A stretch of DNA of 51,972 bases. Origin: an uncultured Victivallis sp. (GTDB taxonomy: Bacteria; Verrucomicrobiota; Lentisphaeria; Victivallales; Victivallaceae). The notes below the pieces were generated by a model that was given only the letters and a program-made list of their open reading frames with translations, was not told the DNA's origin and did no database searches. Positions 7,127 to 17,030 of this stretch are shown here, in pieces. The stretch covers positions 1 to 51,972 of the forward strand of contig CALXNS010000112.1 of NCBI GenBank assembly GCA_944389815.1, given 5' to 3'. Position 1 is the stretch's first letter. Each line of letters opens with the position of its first letter. The position numbers and the translations under genes were made by a program.

Positions 7127-9988
7127 ATGTTTGACGAGATACGGATCCGCGGGGCGTCGCAGCACAACCTCAAACATATCGACGTGACGATCCCGCGCAA
7201 CACGCTTACTGTAATCACCGGGCTTTCCGGCTCGGGAAAATCTTCTCTGGCGTTTGACACGCTTTACGCCGAGGGGCAGCGCCGTTATGTGGAGAGTCTC
7301 TCCGCATACGCCCGGCAGTTTCTCGACCGGATGCAGAAGCCGCGGGTGGAACATATCGAGGGATTGTCGCCGGCGATCGCCATCGAACAGCGGACGGCAG
7401 GAGGCACGCCGCGGTCGACGGTGGCGACGGTGACGGAGATTTACGATTATCTGCGGTTGCTTTACGCCCATGTCGGCGTCGCCCACTGTCCGCATTGCGG
7501 GCGGGTGCTGGAATCCCAGTCGGCGCAGGCGATTGCCGAACAGCTTCTCAAATTGACGCCGAACCAGAAGATGACGATTCTGGCGCCGTTCGTTTCCGGT
7601 CGGAAGGGGGAACACCGCGACATCCTTGAATCGATTCGTTCGGAAGGGTTTGCGCGCGTCCGGATCGATGGGGGAATTTTCCTGCTCGACGATGAAATTC
7701 CCGCACTGGAGAAGAACCGCCGCCACACCATTGAAGCGGTGGTCGACCGGTTGATTACCGGAAAATGCGACCGTTCGCGCTTGACCGATTCGGTGGAGAC
7801 CGCGTTGCGTCATGGTTCGGGAATTCTGAGCGTGCTGCTGGAGAGTGCGACTCCGGGCGGGGCGACGGATTTTACCGAGGAAAAATTCAGCGAGAATCTC
7901 GCATGTCCTGATTGCGGCGTCTCCTTCGGAGAACTTCTGCCGCGCAATTTTTCGTTCAATTCCCCCTACGGGGCGTGCCCGGAGTGCAACGGACTCGGCA
8001 TCCAGCAGGTGATGGATCCCGAAAAGGTGATTCCAGATCCATCGCTGTCGATCCGGAACGGCGCGATTCCGGGGTGGCGGCGCGGGCCGCGGCATCTCAT
8101 CATCTATTACAATTTGCTGCTGCGCAAGCTCGCTGAATGGCTCGGCGAACCGGAGATGCTTACGACGCCGTTTGGAAAACTTCCGGAACGCGTCCGGCAC
8201 ATTCTGCTCTACGGCAGCGGCGATGAACCGCTGGAATTCGATTATTACATGCATGGGCGCAAATTCCACTGGAGCAAGCCCTTCGAAGGCGTGCTCGAGA
8301 ATCTGCGCCGGCGTATGGTCGAAACCGAATCCGAATCCGTGCGCGAACGGCTCGGCGAATATCTCAGTCCGCGTGAATGTCCGGTCTGTCACGGCGCGCG
8401 ACTCAATCCGGTCAGTCTCGCGGTCACGGTCGGCGGGATGGCGATCGATAAATTCAATGCATTGAGCGTGGAGAATGCGTTGCGATTCATTTCCGATCTG
8501 CAACTGGAGGGCGAACATGCGGTCATCGCCGCCGACGTGGTCAAGGAAATCCGCAGCCGTTTGACGTTTCTCTGCGATGTCGGGCTGAATTATCTGACGC
8601 TCAACCGGGTCAGCAGCACGCTTTCCGGCGGCGAGGCGCAGCGTATCCGGCTGGCGACGCAGCTCGGGTGCGGACTGGTGGGCGTGTTGTACATCCTGGA
8701 CGAACCTTCGATCGGACTGCATCAGCGCGACAACGACAAACTGCTCGATACATTGGAGAAACTGCGCGACATCGGCAATACGGTTCTGGTGGTCGAACAC
8801 GATCTCGATACGATCGAACGGGCCGACTACGTGCTCGATCTCGGTCCGGGGGCAGGAGTGCGCGGCGGGAATCTGGTGGCGTGGGGGCCGCCGGAACGGA
8901 TCGGGAGCTTTCCGGATTCCCCGACCGGGGATTTTCTCGCGGGCCGGCGGAAGATCGCGGTGCCCGAACGGCGCAATCCCGGAAACGGCAATAAGTTGAC
9001 GATCCGCGGAGCGGCGCACAACAACCTCAAAAATGTGACCGTGGACATTCCGCTGGGCACCTTCTGCTGCGTGACTGGCGTCTCGGGTTCGGGCAAGAGT
9101 TCGCTCATCAACGGCATCCTGGTGCGGGCGCTGAACCGTTACCAGGGAATTCAGGATCTTCCTCCGGGAAAACACGATTCGATCGAGGGGTTGGAAAAGA
9201 TCGACAAGGCGATCGTCATCGACCAGAGCCCGATCGGGCGGACGCCGCGTTCGAATCCGGCGACCTACACGGATGCGTTTGGTCTGATCCGCAAGCTGTT
9301 TTCCGAATTGCCGGAGTCGAAGGTGCGCGGATTCGGGCCGGGGCGGTTCAGCTTCAACGTCAAGGGCGGCCGGTGCGAAGAGTGCAAGGGAGACGGAATC
9401 AAGAAGATCGAAATGCAGTTTCTCTCCGACGTGTACGTGGAGTGTTCGGCGTGCGGCGGGCGGCGGTTCAACAAGGAGACGCTGAGTGTTCACTACAAGA
9501 AGCTGAACATCGCCGATGTGCTCGATCTGACCGTCAATCAGGCGTCGGAATTTTTCAGCGCGATTCCGCCGCTGGCGCGCAAACTTAATACGCTCAAAGA
9601 GGTTGGGCTCGGTTACGTGACGCTGGGCCAGCCGGCGACGACGCTGTCGGGCGGGGAAGCGCAGCGGGTGAAGCTCGCGGCGGAACTTGCACGGGTGCCG
9701 CGGGGGCACACGGTGTACATTCTCGACGAGCCGACCACCGGATTGCATCTGGCGGACATCGATCAGTTGCTCAAGGTGCTCTTCAAATTGCGCGACATGG
9801 GCAACACGGTGATCGTGATCGAACATAATCTTGATGTAATCAAAACAGCCGATTACATTATCGACATGGGGCCGGAGGGGGGTGATCGCGGCGGGACGGT
9901 GATCGCCCGGGGAACGCCGGAGATGGTGGCGCAGATTGAAGCGTCCCACACCGGGCGGTATCTGCGCAAGTATCTTGGTATGGAATGA
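7127..9988 (+). CDS. uvrA: UvrABC excinuclease subunit A
   Basis: 953 residues, normal length. It is the damage-sensing ATPase of nucleotide excision repair, acting as a dimer with UvrB. Two ABC-type ATPase halves are complete: Walker [10 protein letters not shown] and GVSGSGKSS, signatures [12 protein letters not shown] and [12 protein letters not shown], Walker B regions [11 protein letters not shown] and [11 protein letters not shown]. Zinc-finger cysteine pairs are seen as CPHCG, CPDCG with [17 protein letters not shown], and CEECKGDG with CSACGG. The start at 7127 (MFDEIRIRG) has GAAGG upstream and matches the usual N-terminus; an in-frame extension upstream is not supported. The gene stands alone, with its own promoter. 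Confidence 0.98.
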   Translation: MFDEIRIRGASQHNLKHIDVTIPRNTLTVITGLSGSGKSSLAFDTLYAEGQRRYVESLSAYARQFLDRMQKPRVEHIEGLSPAIAIEQRTAGGTPRSTVATVTEIYDYLRLLYAHVGVAHCPHCGRVLESQSAQAIAEQLLKLTPNQKMTILAPFVSGRKGEHRDILESIRSEGFARVRIDGGIFLLDDEIPALEKNRRHTIEAVVDRLITGKCDRSRLTDSVETALRHGSGILSVLLESATPGGATDFTEEKFSENLACPDCGVSFGELLPRNFSFNSPYGACPECNGLGIQQVMDPEKVIPDPSLSIRNGAIPGWRRGPRHLIIYYNLLLRKLAEWLGEPEMLTTPFGKLPERVRHILLYGSGDEPLEFDYYMHGRKFHWSKPFEGVLENLRRRMVETESESVRERLGEYLSPRECPVCHGARLNPVSLAVTVGGMAIDKFNALSVENALRFISDLQLEGEHAVIAADVVKEIRSRLTFLCDVGLNYLTLNRVSSTLSGGEAQRIRLATQLGCGLVGVLYILDEPSIGLHQRDNDKLLDTLEKLRDIGNTVLVVEHDLDTIERADYVLDLGPGAGVRGGNLVAWGPPERIGSFPDSPTGDFLAGRRKIAVPERRNPGNGNKLTIRGAAHNNLKNVTVDIPLGTFCCVTGVSGSGKSSLINGILVRALNRYQGIQDLPPGKHDSIEGLEKIDKAIVIDQSPIGRTPRSNPATYTDAFGLIRKLFSELPESKVRGFGPGRFSFNVKGGRCEECKGDGIKKIEMQFLSDVYVECSACGGRRFNKETLSVHYKKLNIADVLDLTVNQASEFFSAIPPLARKLNTLKEVGLGYVTLGQPATTLSGGEAQRVKLAAELARVPRGHTVYILDEPTTGLHLADIDQLLKVLFKLRDMGNTVIVIEHNLDVIKTADYIIDMGPEGGDRGGTVIARGTPEMVAQIEASHTGRYLRKYLGME

Positions 9989-10091
9989 AAAGCAATCCGG
10001 ACGCTTCATGGCAATGAAATGCCGGGCAGGCCGCCGGGGGGATGAACGATTGATTGAAACGGGTGTGTGATTTCAAAGGGAAGGGGGAAAG

Positions 10092-11534
10092 ATGAAGAAA
10101 TTCTGGATGATGCTGATGGCGGCCGGCTGTTTTTCGACGCTGACGGCATTGGAGTTGCCGGGGATTTTCAGCGACAACATGGTTCTGCAGCGCGACCGGG
10201 AAATCCGAATCTGGGGCAAGGGAGAGCCCGGTGAAACGGTTCGGGTGGAGTTCAAGGGTCGGGAAGGGTTTGCGCAGGCGGATGCCGATGGGAAGTGGTT
10301 CGTGACGCTTGCGGCGCTTCCGGCCTCCGCCGAGGGGGCGGTTTTAACCGTGAAAGGCAGTTCGGGCGAGGAGTTGACCCGTTCGAATGTTCTGGTTGGA
10401 GACGTGTGGCTCTGCGCCGGGCAGTCGAATATGCAGTGGGATCTGCGGAGCATAACCGGAGCGGAAGAGTTTTTGAAATTCACCGAGCAGCCGCAGATCC
10501 GGTTGTTCAAGATCGAAGCGGACTGGAGCCGGACGCCGCGTGAGGATGTGAAATCGAAATGGACGCTCTGCACGCCGGAACATGCGCGCGGCTTCAGTGC
10601 GGTCGGTTACCTGACGGGGTTGAAATTGCAGCAGACGCTGAATGTGCCGATGGGATTGATCCGGATTGCGTGGGGCGGCGCGCGGATTGAAGCGATGTGT
10701 GCGCCGGAATCGTTTCGAGAGGCCGGTGTCAATGAACATCTTACGGCCACGTTTGAGAAAGAAGTCGCGCAATTTGAAGCGCAGAAGGATGAGGAGTTGC
10801 GCAAGGATAAGCAACGTCTTCCGGTTGCGGTGTTTAACGCGATGGTGCGGAGCATCACGCCGTTTGCGGTGCGCGGCCTCCTCTGGTATCAGGGTGAGGA
10901 CAATCATTGGGAAGGGATGGATTACGCGGAAAAACTGCGGGCGTTCGCCTGGAGCTGGCGTCATTATTTTGAGAATCCCGATCTGCCGATCTATGTTGTC
11001 CTGATCGCGCCGTGGCAGTACGGAGAGGAAGATCCGGAACGAATTCCGCGTTTCTGGACTGCGCAGCGTCATTTTGCCGAACAGGACCGCAACGCCGGTT
11101 ACGTGGTGACCACCGATCTCGGGAACCCGGATGACATTCATCCGCGGGACAAGGCGCCGCTGGGCGACCGGCTGGCGAAACTGGTGCTGTACAAGAGCTA
11201 CGGCATCGGCGGGAACGATGCGCTTTCTCCGTATGTGGAGAAGGCGGTATGGAAGTATGGAAAAATCGATGTGGAATTCCGGTTCGCCAACGGGTTGCGC
11301 AGCCGCGACGGAAAGGGGATCACTCATCTGGAGGTGGCGGGTCCGGACGGGAAATTTTATCCCGCAGCCGGCACGGTGGAAGGGGAACATCTGATCGTTT
11401 CGCTGCCGGACGAGGTGAAACAGCCGCAACGCCTCCGGTTCGGCTGGCACAAGACGGCGAATCCGAACCTGGTCAACCAGGCGGGGGTTCCGGTGATGCC
11501 GTTCAATGTGGAAGTTACGGCGGCGGTGGACTGA
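10092..11534 (+). CDS. Secreted sialate O-acetylesterase-like SGNH esterase
   Basis: 480 residues with a signal peptide (KKFWMMLMAAGCFSTLTA, cleavage near residue 20). An N-terminal beta-domain starts FSDNMVLQRD, as in this family. The SGNH-type hydrolase follows: GQSNM holds the catalytic Ser, WYQGE is a conserved block, and DIHP near the C-terminus holds the catalytic Asp-His. It likely removes acetyl groups from sialic acid or other decorated sugars outside the cytoplasm. AAGGGGGAAAG precedes the ATG at 10092. The 103 bases between uvrA and this gene show no convincing promoter or terminator. The substrate is not resolved by sequence, since many homologues act on xylan or other acetylated glycans. 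Confidence 0.85.
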   Translation: MKKFWMMLMAAGCFSTLTALELPGIFSDNMVLQRDREIRIWGKGEPGETVRVEFKGREGFAQADADGKWFVTLAALPASAEGAVLTVKGSSGEELTRSNVLVGDVWLCAGQSNMQWDLRSITGAEEFLKFTEQPQIRLFKIEADWSRTPREDVKSKWTLCTPEHARGFSAVGYLTGLKLQQTLNVPMGLIRIAWGGARIEAMCAPESFREAGVNEHLTATFEKEVAQFEAQKDEELRKDKQRLPVAVFNAMVRSITPFAVRGLLWYQGEDNHWEGMDYAEKLRAFAWSWRHYFENPDLPIYVVLIAPWQYGEEDPERIPRFWTAQRHFAEQDRNAGYVVTTDLGNPDDIHPRDKAPLGDRLAKLVLYKSYGIGGNDALSPYVEKAVWKYGKIDVEFRFANGLRSRDGKGITHLEVAGPDGKFYPAAGTVEGEHLIVSLPDEVKQPQRLRFGWHKTANPNLVNQAGVPVMPFNVEVTAAVD

Positions 11535-11768
11535 ATCGGATATTGTGTCACCCCCGGAGTGCGGCGGGATGTATTCCGGGGTACTTTCATCGAATCGCGG
11601 AGTTGTTTTTCCTGACGGCGTCTTCATTTCGGGGCGCCGCCATTTCCCGCTTTTATTCAGTGATTTAATTTATTTTCATACTTGAAAAAAACGAAACGAC
11701 TGTTAGCTTATAATATTGAAGATTTAAATTACTGATGCTGTGCAGTAAGTAGTATGGCGGGAGCAGAT
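11535..11768 (+). promoter_or_regulatory. AT-rich leader region of the nuclease-like gene
   Basis: 234 bases without a gene. A 7-bp hairpin (CCCCGGA with TCCGGGG, about 11551-11581) follows the esterase gene without a T-tract. Further on, the sequence becomes AT-rich, with TATAAT at 11709-11714. The nearest -35-like TTGAAA (11682-11687) is 21 bp away, too far for a standard promoter, so this promoter is weak or needs an activator. Confidence 0.35.
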
Positions 11769-13595
11769 ATGAAGTTGGTCAAAGTCCTTGAGATCGTCAA
11801 TCAGATCGAGAAAAGTTCATTTTTTAAAATATTGGATTCGTTATCGGAAACGATAAAGGAAAGCGACGGCATAACTCTTGTTCCGGATGGAGGGAGCAAG
11901 TGTGTGAATGATGCCTGCCAGATCAAAGCGCTGTTCGACCGGCTTTCCGCGCTTTATCAATCGGCACTGAGCGATCGCATTGATTTCGATCCGCAATTGT
12001 TGTTGCTTGCCAATATTGTTGTTCGGGACGGCCATTCGATTCTGGAACGGAACTGGCTGGAGCAATTGTATAAAAAAGAGCATGCGAAGCTTGCCGAACA
12101 GGTGGCGCAGCTTCAGGAGATTTCTCCGGAAAATATTCGTTTCCGCGATTATCGTATCTTTCGAGCCTGCGTTCGGGAGGCCTACGGAAATGATGAAAGG
12201 AATAATCATGACTGTCAGGTGACGCGGGATGAAAAGTCGATATTGAATGTTCTTGCAAAGGAATTTGAGTTTTCTCATGCGGAGATGTTGATGCTTTACG
12301 CAGCGGAATGCCCGATCGAAGTACTTGACATCGATGCATTGATCGGTTTGATCAAAGAAGCGGGAATCGGTTTTTACAGCCGGAAGAATTTCAGAATTTA
12401 CATTCCCGATGAGATCATTGTTCTGCTGCGGAAAATTCTGAACATTGATTTACCGAACAAATATTTTCGGCGGATTCTCAAACAGCTTCAGACTGCGCAG
12501 TTGAATCGTCTGATCCGGAAATACAATATCAGGTTGAGTACCGACAAGGCGGACAATGAAGAGAAGGTCAATGCCATTCTGTCGGCGGGCATCAATATCA
12601 AGGGGGCTTTGCTGACGGATATTCACATGCCGGGGACATCCAAGACCGAGGTTAAGGATTTCCTGATGAAGATCATGCAGAGTCTGAACATTGAACTTTC
12701 CAAAATTGGAGCCTCTCCGGAAGAACGGCTGGAGCTGATTCTGCAGTACTTTAAAACGGTGGATGCTCAGGATAATATTGACATGTCGGTCGATGCTTAT
12801 GAAAGTTTCATCGCCGACGTCGCCGCCTCCGTTCCGGAGATGAACGACCGGGTGCGGGCAGAATTTGAACTGTGTCCGGAACAGGTGATGAATTTCACCA
12901 CTTTGATGGATTGCAACATCAAACCATCTGATCTGGCTTATCTGATGACCGAGGCCGAATTGAAGCAGTTCTGCGCAGAACGGCAGATCAGCAGTCGCGG
13001 CAACGTCGTTAAAAACATCCTGGGGAAATATGGTGACCTGGAAAGCCGCCTGCTGGAGAATTATGAATTGATTGCGGCACGCGACATCAATGCGCTCCGA
13101 ACCAATCGCATCACCATCCGGGAGGGGGAACTTGGAAGCCGGTTCGAGGAGTTGACCAGGGAAATCTTCCGCCGTCTGAATTTTCAGGTGGATGAAAAAT
13201 TGAGGGCGCAAATCAATACCGCGAAGGACAAGATCGACATCGTTCTCTCTCTCGGGCAGAACCGGATCATTCTAATTGAATGCAAAACGTCCCGGGAGGT
13301 GGAGTATCACAAGTATTCTTCGCTGGCGCGTCAGCTGAAGAGTTATCAGAAACTCTGCAAAGACAAAAACTATCATGTGGCAAGAACCATTCTGGTATCC
13401 AGTGATTTCAGTGACGATTTCGTCGACGCGTGCATCAAGGACTGGGAATTGGAACTGTCGCTGGTGACGGCTGCCGGCCTGATGGAGATGTTGAAGATTT
13501 TCAACGAGAAAAAGCTCACGGTGTTTCCGATCGGCGCGTTCGGAAACAATCTCAAACTTGATGCGGAAAAAGCCAGAAGCATACTGGATCGCTGA
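11769..13595 (+). CDS. Orphan helical protein with C-terminal PD-(D/E)XK nuclease-like domain
   Basis: 608 residues from ATG 11769 (GGGAG 7 nt upstream; ATG 11754 is an alternative). I do not recognise the full protein. The C-terminal 150 residues look like a restriction-endonuclease fold: FEELTREIF helix, KDKIDIVL with Asp490, then IILIECKTS with Glu504-x-Lys506, then RQLKSYQ, which resembles the Q-x-x-x-Y motif after the nuclease core in RecB/Mrr types. The long N-terminal part is mostly helical. Two stretches (around 245-280 and 393-422, such as TEAELKQFCAERQISS) resemble SAP DNA-binding helices. Codon use is more AT-rich than in the neighbours and the gene stands alone, which suggests horizontal transfer. 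No methylase or specificity subunit is near. A role in DNA defence or repair is an inference. Confidence 0.6.
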   Translation: MKLVKVLEIVNQIEKSSFFKILDSLSETIKESDGITLVPDGGSKCVNDACQIKALFDRLSALYQSALSDRIDFDPQLLLLANIVVRDGHSILERNWLEQLYKKEHAKLAEQVAQLQEISPENIRFRDYRIFRACVREAYGNDERNNHDCQVTRDEKSILNVLAKEFEFSHAEMLMLYAAECPIEVLDIDALIGLIKEAGIGFYSRKNFRIYIPDEIIVLLRKILNIDLPNKYFRRILKQLQTAQLNRLIRKYNIRLSTDKADNEEKVNAILSAGINIKGALLTDIHMPGTSKTEVKDFLMKIMQSLNIELSKIGASPEERLELILQYFKTVDAQDNIDMSVDAYESFIADVAASVPEMNDRVRAEFELCPEQVMNFTTLMDCNIKPSDLAYLMTEAELKQFCAERQISSRGNVVKNILGKYGDLESRLLENYELIAARDINALRTNRITIREGELGSRFEELTREIFRRLNFQVDEKLRAQINTAKDKIDIVLSLGQNRIILIECKTSREVEYHKYSSLARQLKSYQKLCKDKNYHVARTILVSSDFSDDFVDACIKDWELELSLVTAAGLMEMLKIFNEKKLTVFPIGAFGNNLKLDAEKARSILDR

Positions 13596-13765
13596 GCTCT
13601 CCATCTGCCCGTGCAACTCCATGTTGCGATACTGTAAATGCTTTATCAACAATGTATTGATGAGGCATTTGAGTTGCTGTTTCTTCCATGGCGGCAGCTC
13701 CGGGATTTGGAGTGGAAACTGGAGCCGGGGATTTTACCGGAGAGGGTGCCGTTTGCAACGCTGTT

Positions 13766-14605
13766 TCATTCAATTGAATTGCGCGGCTGAGTTGTCATTG
13801 AAGCGCGGAATAATTCATGCGCATTGTTTCGGAACCGACCGGGCGGTTCGCCCATCACCCGGCGGAAGACGCGCGAGAAATGGTACGGCGTGAGAAAGTT
13901 GCATTGTTCCGCCGCCTCTTTTACCGAGAGCGAAGGATGCATCAGCAGAAGCTGTGCCGCGTGACGAATTCGTTCGCGAAGAATGAATTCTCCCGGCGTC
14001 ATGCCCGTGGCCGTGTGGAATTGCGCGAAAAATTTCGAACGTGACATCCCGACGCGCCCGGCAAGATCCTCCGCGCGGATCGCCGAAGCCGCATTCCGGC
14101 GAATCCAGTTGCAGAGCTTTTCGATTTCCAGCGGGAGCGCTGCGTTTCCGGCGGGCGTGGTGAAGCAATAGAGTTGCGAGAGCAAGAGCAGGATCTCCGC
14201 CGTAAGGCAGAATTCATCCGGTGCATCGTTTTTCAACAGAGCGGAGAGGCGTTCCGCCGGGGCGACGCAATCAGCGGCCGGGATCGCCAGTTGCAGTTTC
14301 CGTCCGGAAAAGAGGTCGAGCCCGGTTTCGGTTTCCGCGAGAAAGTGGATGTAACGAACTCGCATTACGCCAGTTGCAGCATTGACGCAATGGCGGATTT
14401 TCAGCGGAACATTCGGCGGGGTGAAGAACGCGCCCCCTTCTTCACAGACGGCGTATTCACTGCCCGCTTCGATTTCGTAGAATCCTTCGTATGCCTGAGC
14501 AAAAATGTAGAGCGGCAGCGTTTTGCAATGCACATACCCGTCGTTTTGCAATTGAAAATCGCCGCCTTCGGCGTAACGGAGGCGGGACAACGGCGCAAAT
14601 CTCAT
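13766..14605 (-). CDS. AraC family transcriptional regulator
   Basis: 279 residues from ATG 14605, which has GAAGGA upstream (a TTG at 14665 would extend it by 20 residues). The N-terminal half is a cupin-type sensing domain (FYEIEAGSEYAVCEEGGAFFTPPNVP). The C-terminal 100 residues hold two helix-turn-helix units: AEDLAGRVGMSRSKFFAQF and VKEAAEQCNFLTPYHFSRVF, the second matching the AraC signature. It is divergent from the glycyl radical enzyme gene, which it probably controls in answer to a sugar or small ligand. The 170 bases before it (13596-13765) contain only a short hairpin and no supported gene. Confidence 0.9.
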   Translation of the reverse strand: MRFAPLSRLRYAEGGDFQLQNDGYVHCKTLPLYIFAQAYEGFYEIEAGSEYAVCEEGGAFFTPPNVPLKIRHCVNAATGVMRVRYIHFLAETETGLDLFSGRKLQLAIPAADCVAPAERLSALLKNDAPDEFCLTAEILLLLSQLYCFTTPAGNAALPLEIEKLCNWIRRNAASAIRAEDLAGRVGMSRSKFFAQFHTATGMTPGEFILRERIRHAAQLLLMHPSLSVKEAAEQCNFLTPYHFSRVFRRVMGEPPGRFRNNAHELFRASMTTQPRNSIE

Positions 14606-14637
14606 TTTCGCGGGGATTCCTTCTGTTGCTGATAAAT

Positions 14638-14665
14638 AAGATAATTGATGCGAAAATTTTGTCAA
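14638..14665 (-). promoter_or_regulatory. Promoter of the AraC-type gene
   Basis: On the minus strand TTGACA (14665-14660), a 16-bp spacer and TATCTT (14643-14638). The perfect -35 overlaps the inverted repeat at 14658-14674, a fit with autoregulation. Confidence 0.5.
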
Positions 14666-14674
14666 ATGGACAAA
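14658..14674. promoter_or_regulatory. Inverted repeat, candidate AraC-type operator
   Basis: TTTGTC (14658-14663) and GACAAA (14669-14674), separated by 5 bp, in the AraC/glycyl-radical-enzyme intergenic region. Downstream, TATGAT (14723-14728) could be the -10 of the enzyme gene. It lacks a good -35, as expected for an activator-dependent promoter. Confidence 0.4.
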
Positions 14675-14775
14675 TAGATATTTTTATGGACTTTCTCCAA
14701 TTTTCTTTTTCCGCAAAACGGTTATGATAGGAAAAAGCACTTATGCGGAATTTCCCGAAACAGAGGAGTTTTCTG

Positions 14776-16962
14776 ATGAACGAAGTGAAACTGAACCCGC
14801 TGGGGGAAACCGGCGTACAGCGTCTGAGTGAATCGACCCGCAATCTTGCGCGGGAATATCTCACCGGAAAATATCGCGCCCGGTTGCGCGACGCGGGATT
14901 TCAAATGACGGATTCCACGTCGGAACCGGTTTTTTCTCCGGAACGGCGACATGGGAAAAACGCGATTCTCACCGCCCGGGAATCCCCGCTGGACATCCTG
15001 GCGCAGGAACGCCTCGCAGGGAGCGCGTCCAATATCGCCGCAACTTATCATCAGATTCCCGGGTTGAGGATTGATGGCGAAACAGTTTCTTCGATCAGCC
15101 ATACGACGGTGGATTTCGGCGATGCGGTTCGCCGGGGGCTTGTCGGCCTGGAGCGCGAGATCCGTCAGCAGCTGGCGACACCTCCGGGAGACGAACCGCA
15201 TCACCGGGAGTTTCTGCTCGGGTTGCTCGACGTGATTGAAGCGATGCGCATTTGTACAAAACGATACATCGTCGCCTACGAGGAACTGCTCACGTCGCCG
15301 GCGAGTATTCCTTATGCATCGAACATCCGGCAAATTCTGGCAAATCTGCGGCGTGTGCCGGAAAATCCCCCCGCAACATTTCCCGAAGCGGTTCAGTCGC
15401 TGTGGAGTTTTTTCGAATTCCAGCGTCTCTGCGGCAACTGGAGCGGCATCGGGCGGATCGACGAAATTCTCGGACCGTGGCTGGAAACGGATTTGAAAAA
15501 CGGTTCGATCACGCTGGAGGAAGCCCGGGAATGGCTGGCGCATTTCTGGATCAAGGGAACGGAGTGGTGTTTCGGGCTGCGCGAAGGCAACGCGAATGTA
15601 CCCGGTTCCGGCGATGCGCAGAATTATCAGAACATCATCCTGGGCGGCATCGATGAAAACGGCAATTCACTGGAAAACGAAGTCACCTTTCTCGTGCTCG
15701 ACGTGATCGAGGAGCTGCATATCAGCGATTACCCGGTGGCGGTCCGGTTGAATTCTCATACTTCCGAACGTTTGCTGCGCCGCATTGCCGACGTGCAGCT
15801 CCTCGGTGGGGGAATTGTCTCTGTTTACCATGAAGATCAAGTACTTGCGGGGCTTCATTCAATGGGGTTCCCGGAATCGACGGCGCGCCGTTTCACCAAT
15901 GACGGCTGCTGGGAGGTGATTATTCCCGGGGAGACGCAGTTCGGCTATCTGCCGCAGGACGCGCTCATTCCGTTTCAGGAGGCGCTGTTCGACCGGCCAC
16001 CGGCGGCGGATTTCGAGGAGTTGTACCGCAATTATCTGGAACGATTCCGGGCGTTGATCGAACGGGTGCGAAAGCAGATTGCCGAATTGTCTCTGCCGGG
16101 GAAAACCTCTCCGGATTCCTATCCATCCGGCAAGGTTCGCCACGCCGACGTGGTGCTGTCGCTCCTGGAGCCCTCATGCCGCCGGAACATGGTCTCCTAC
16201 ACGCTTCATGGCACCGGATATGTGATCCGTGCCATCCATCTGGCCGGGCTGCCCGACGTGGCGAACAGTTTGTACGCGATCCGGGAACTGGTGTTCCGGA
16301 AAAAACGCATTTCGCCTGCAATGTTGATCGAAGTGTTGCGGAACGACTGGCGCGGCGCCGAACCATTGCGGCTCGAATTCGCCAACTCATTGCGTTATTA
16401 CGGGAACGACAATCCGGAAGTGGACGCAATTCTGCGCCGGGTGTTCGATGACAGCGCCCGGATTGCCGGGGAGATTCGGCGTATCGGCGAGATCACCGTC
16501 ACCGTCGGCGTGAGCACCTTCGGGAGGGAGATCGAGTTTGCGCCGCACCGCATGGCGACGGCGTTCGGGAAACATGCCGGAGAATATCTTGCGCCGAATC
16601 TCAGCCCAACTCCGGGAACCGACAAAAGTTCAGTGAGCGCGGTGCTCAACTCCTACAGCGGCATGAATTTTCTGCGCACTCCGAACGGTTGCCCGCTGGA
16701 TCTTCGTCTGGATGCGGGCATCCGGAAGGCGCCTGACGCGGCCGGATTGCTGGCGCAGCTTCTGCGGGTGTTTCTGGAAAAGGGCGGTTTTTATCTGCAG
16801 ATCGACACCGTCGACGTGGAGATGCTCCGGGCGGCGAAACGCGATCCGGACCGTTTCCCGAATCTGGTTGTCCGCATCTCCGGCTGGTCGGCGCGGTTCG
16901 CGTCGCTCAGCGAGGAGTGGCAGGACCTCATCATCAACCGGACCGCACTGGGGTTCAGGTGA
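14776..16962 (+). CDS. Glycyl radical enzyme of unknown substrate
   Basis: 728 residues of the pyruvate formate-lyase / glycerol dehydratase superfamily. The catalytic Cys is Cys378 in TNDGCWEV and the radical Gly is Gly703 in VVRISGWSARF near the C-terminus, at the usual spacing. The single Cys rules out pyruvate formate-lyase itself, which has two adjacent Cys. The N-terminal region (about 728 versus 780-850 residues in the family) is somewhat short. The enzyme would work only without oxygen and needs a radical SAM activase, which is not present next to it or anywhere in this window. GAGGAG at 14763 supports ATG 14776; an in-frame ATG at 14743 is less likely. The divergent AraC regulator suggests induction by a substrate, perhaps a diol or sugar-derived compound. 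Confidence 0.85.
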   Translation: MNEVKLNPLGETGVQRLSESTRNLAREYLTGKYRARLRDAGFQMTDSTSEPVFSPERRHGKNAILTARESPLDILAQERLAGSASNIAATYHQIPGLRIDGETVSSISHTTVDFGDAVRRGLVGLEREIRQQLATPPGDEPHHREFLLGLLDVIEAMRICTKRYIVAYEELLTSPASIPYASNIRQILANLRRVPENPPATFPEAVQSLWSFFEFQRLCGNWSGIGRIDEILGPWLETDLKNGSITLEEAREWLAHFWIKGTEWCFGLREGNANVPGSGDAQNYQNIILGGIDENGNSLENEVTFLVLDVIEELHISDYPVAVRLNSHTSERLLRRIADVQLLGGGIVSVYHEDQVLAGLHSMGFPESTARRFTNDGCWEVIIPGETQFGYLPQDALIPFQEALFDRPPAADFEELYRNYLERFRALIERVRKQIAELSLPGKTSPDSYPSGKVRHADVVLSLLEPSCRRNMVSYTLHGTGYVIRAIHLAGLPDVANSLYAIRELVFRKKRISPAMLIEVLRNDWRGAEPLRLEFANSLRYYGNDNPEVDAILRRVFDDSARIAGEIRRIGEITVTVGVSTFGREIEFAPHRMATAFGKHAGEYLAPNLSPTPGTDKSSVSAVLNSYSGMNFLRTPNGCPLDLRLDAGIRKAPDAAGLLAQLLRVFLEKGGFYLQIDTVDVEMLRAAKRDPDRFPNLVVRISGWSARFASLSEEWQDLIINRTALGFR

Positions 16963-16974
16963 ATTGATTGGCCT

Positions 16975-17030
16975 CGTGCCGCCGCACTGCGGAATGCCGA
17001 ATGCGGCGGCACGAAAGTTTATTTTTCTTT
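16975..17030 (+). terminator. Intrinsic terminator after the glycyl radical enzyme gene
   Basis: CGTGCCGCCGCA (16975-16986) pairs perfectly with TGCGGCGGCACG (17002-17013). A T-rich tract (TTTATTTTTCTTTC) follows and overlaps the end of the convergent clpC gene. The hairpin could also serve clpC from the other side, though without a U-tract. Confidence 0.85.

Noticed and set aside
6995..10009. Open frame of about 1000 codons on the minus strand opposite uvrA
   Set aside because: It is a shadow of the uvrA codon pattern in GC-rich DNA; it has no family motifs and an Arg/His-rich composition.
11682..11714. Standard promoter TTGAAA ... TATAAT before the nuclease-like gene
   Set aside because: The spacer is 21 bp, too long for a normal sigma70 promoter; only the -10 is kept as a possibility.
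13552..13773. Short minus-strand frame of 73 codons between the nuclease-like and AraC genes
   Set aside because: It overlaps the end of the nuclease-like gene, has no ribosome site and no recognisable feature.
14776..16962. Pyruvate formate-lyase (pflB)
   Set aside because: Only one Cys (GCWE) is found where pyruvate formate-lyase has two adjacent Cys, and there is no adjacent pflA.
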